This document shows, one piece after another, positions 63,749-64,000 of a DNA stretch of 64,000 nucleotides; position 1 is the stretch's first letter; each line of letters starts with the position of its first letter. The stretch is from Aliigemmobacter aestuarii. GTDB taxonomy: Bacteria > Pseudomonadota > Alphaproteobacteria > Rhodobacterales > Rhodobacteraceae. A program made the position numbers and the translations under genes. The stretch covers positions 248,001 through 312,000 of the forward strand of contig NZ_SSND01000001.1 of the NCBI RefSeq assembly GCF_004799285.1. Reading direction: 5' to 3'. Below the pieces are notes generated by a model that had not been told where the DNA came from, did not search any database, and worked only from the letters and a program-made list of their open reading frames with translations.

Positions 63749-64000
63749 ATGCGCCGCCTTCTGACCCCGCTTGCCCTAGCCAATCTGGCGCTTCTGGTCC
63801 TGTTCCCGGTGGCCTGGTTCGCGCCGCTGATGCGGGCGGGGCTCTTGCCGCTGTTCGGCCTCTCCGAGATCAGCGTGATCACCGGGCTGCAATCGCTGTG
63901 GGAAACCGATGTGGCGCTGGCGCTGCTGGTCACCGTCTTCGCCATCTTCGCACCCTATCTGAAGACGATGGGCCTTGCGCTGATCCACATGCGGCTTCTG
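63749..64000 (+). CDS. PqiA-family membrane protein, cut by window edge
   Basis: First 84 residues of a paraquat-inducible-protein-A-type membrane protein (MRRLLTPLALANLALLVLFPVAWFAPLMRAGLLPLFGLSEISVITGLQSLWE...). Two TM segments are already visible (9-32 and 55-75). PqiA works with MCE protein PqiB in lipid transport between membranes; that gene may follow. The 3' end lies outside the window. Confidence 0.8.
   Translation, partial: MRRLLTPLALANLALLVLFPVAWFAPLMRAGLLPLFGLSEISVITGLQSLWETDVALALLVTVFAIFAPYLKTMGLALIHMRLL

Overview
The window is GC-rich (roughly 65-68 % by eye) and gene-dense, with long shadow reading frames opposite real genes. Gene content and order point to an alphaproteobacterium of the Rhodobacteraceae (Rhodobacter/Paracoccus/roseobacter relatives): acnA beside ccmABCDG, yajC-secD-secF beside serS, an Lrp-flanked DUF2849-cysI-cysH-DUF934-fpr sulfur cluster, an aerobic-CO-dehydrogenase-type molybdenum maturation set, and a non-AUG infC start. 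I see no rRNA, tRNA, insertion sequence, prophage or CRISPR array. The species cannot be named from sequence alone.

Layout. 0-6 kb: aconitase, then the cytochrome c maturation operon ccmABCDG read leftwards. 6-14.7 kb: N-carbamoylputrescine amidase, a hotdog thioesterase, a DUF2235 hydrolase, an orphan CoxL-type molybdenum hydroxylase, ornithine/lysine decarboxylase with a divergent Lrp regulator (a polyamine theme), then an HxlR regulator divergent from DUF1428 and VOC genes. 14.8-21.5 kb: valS, a DUF1992 protein, a 55-aa Tat-like peptide, a HisC-like aminotransferase, an FAD oxidoreductase and a Mth938-like protein. 21.5-26.1 kb: yajC-secD-secF divergent from serS. 26.2-32.7 kb: a secreted HExxH protein, a lytic transglycosylase, ssb, two Fe-S assembly proteins, tpiA, a DMT transporter and a cytochrome P450. 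33-38 kb: Lrp regulator and the assimilatory sulfate/sulfite reduction cluster with fpr. 38-40.2 kb: a TolA-like Ala-rich protein, infC and a LysE exporter. 40.2-46 kb: coxD-coxE, a candidate FNR-controlled small RNA, xdhC, a molybdopterin-binding protein and an AbrB-type membrane protein. 46-54 kb: the most unusual region, a surface-polysaccharide-like cluster with a three-domain 734-aa protein, three related family-2 glycosyltransferases in tandem and a hydrolase-like protein that has lost its nucleophile serine. 54-64 kb: pyrC, an RTX calcium-binding protein, pyrE, dnaB, alr, an MlaE/MlaF lipid ABC transporter, a two-TM coiled-coil protein and the start of a PqiA-type gene cut by the window edge.

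How it fits together. Most of the window is core metabolism: TCA cycle, cytochrome c maturation, protein export, pyrimidine synthesis, replication, sulfur assimilation and Fe-S assembly. The molybdenum maturation genes at 40-45 kb probably serve hydroxylases such as the orphan CoxL at 9-11 kb, but no FAD or 2Fe-2S subunit lies in the window.

Non-coding DNA is unusually structured. There are at least seven locus-specific tandem arrays of 14-17 nt just after stop codons; six copies of a dispersed element with core CCAAATAYCC (one copy has CACAAATACC), two of them forming a hairpin; a perfect 22-bp inverted repeat inside the glycosyltransferase cluster; and a predicted 111-nt minus-strand RNA with a centred FNR/FixK box, a -10 element, CU-rich loops and an intrinsic terminator. 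That RNA and the glycosyltransferase/pseudo-hydrolase cluster are the best candidates for undescribed biology.
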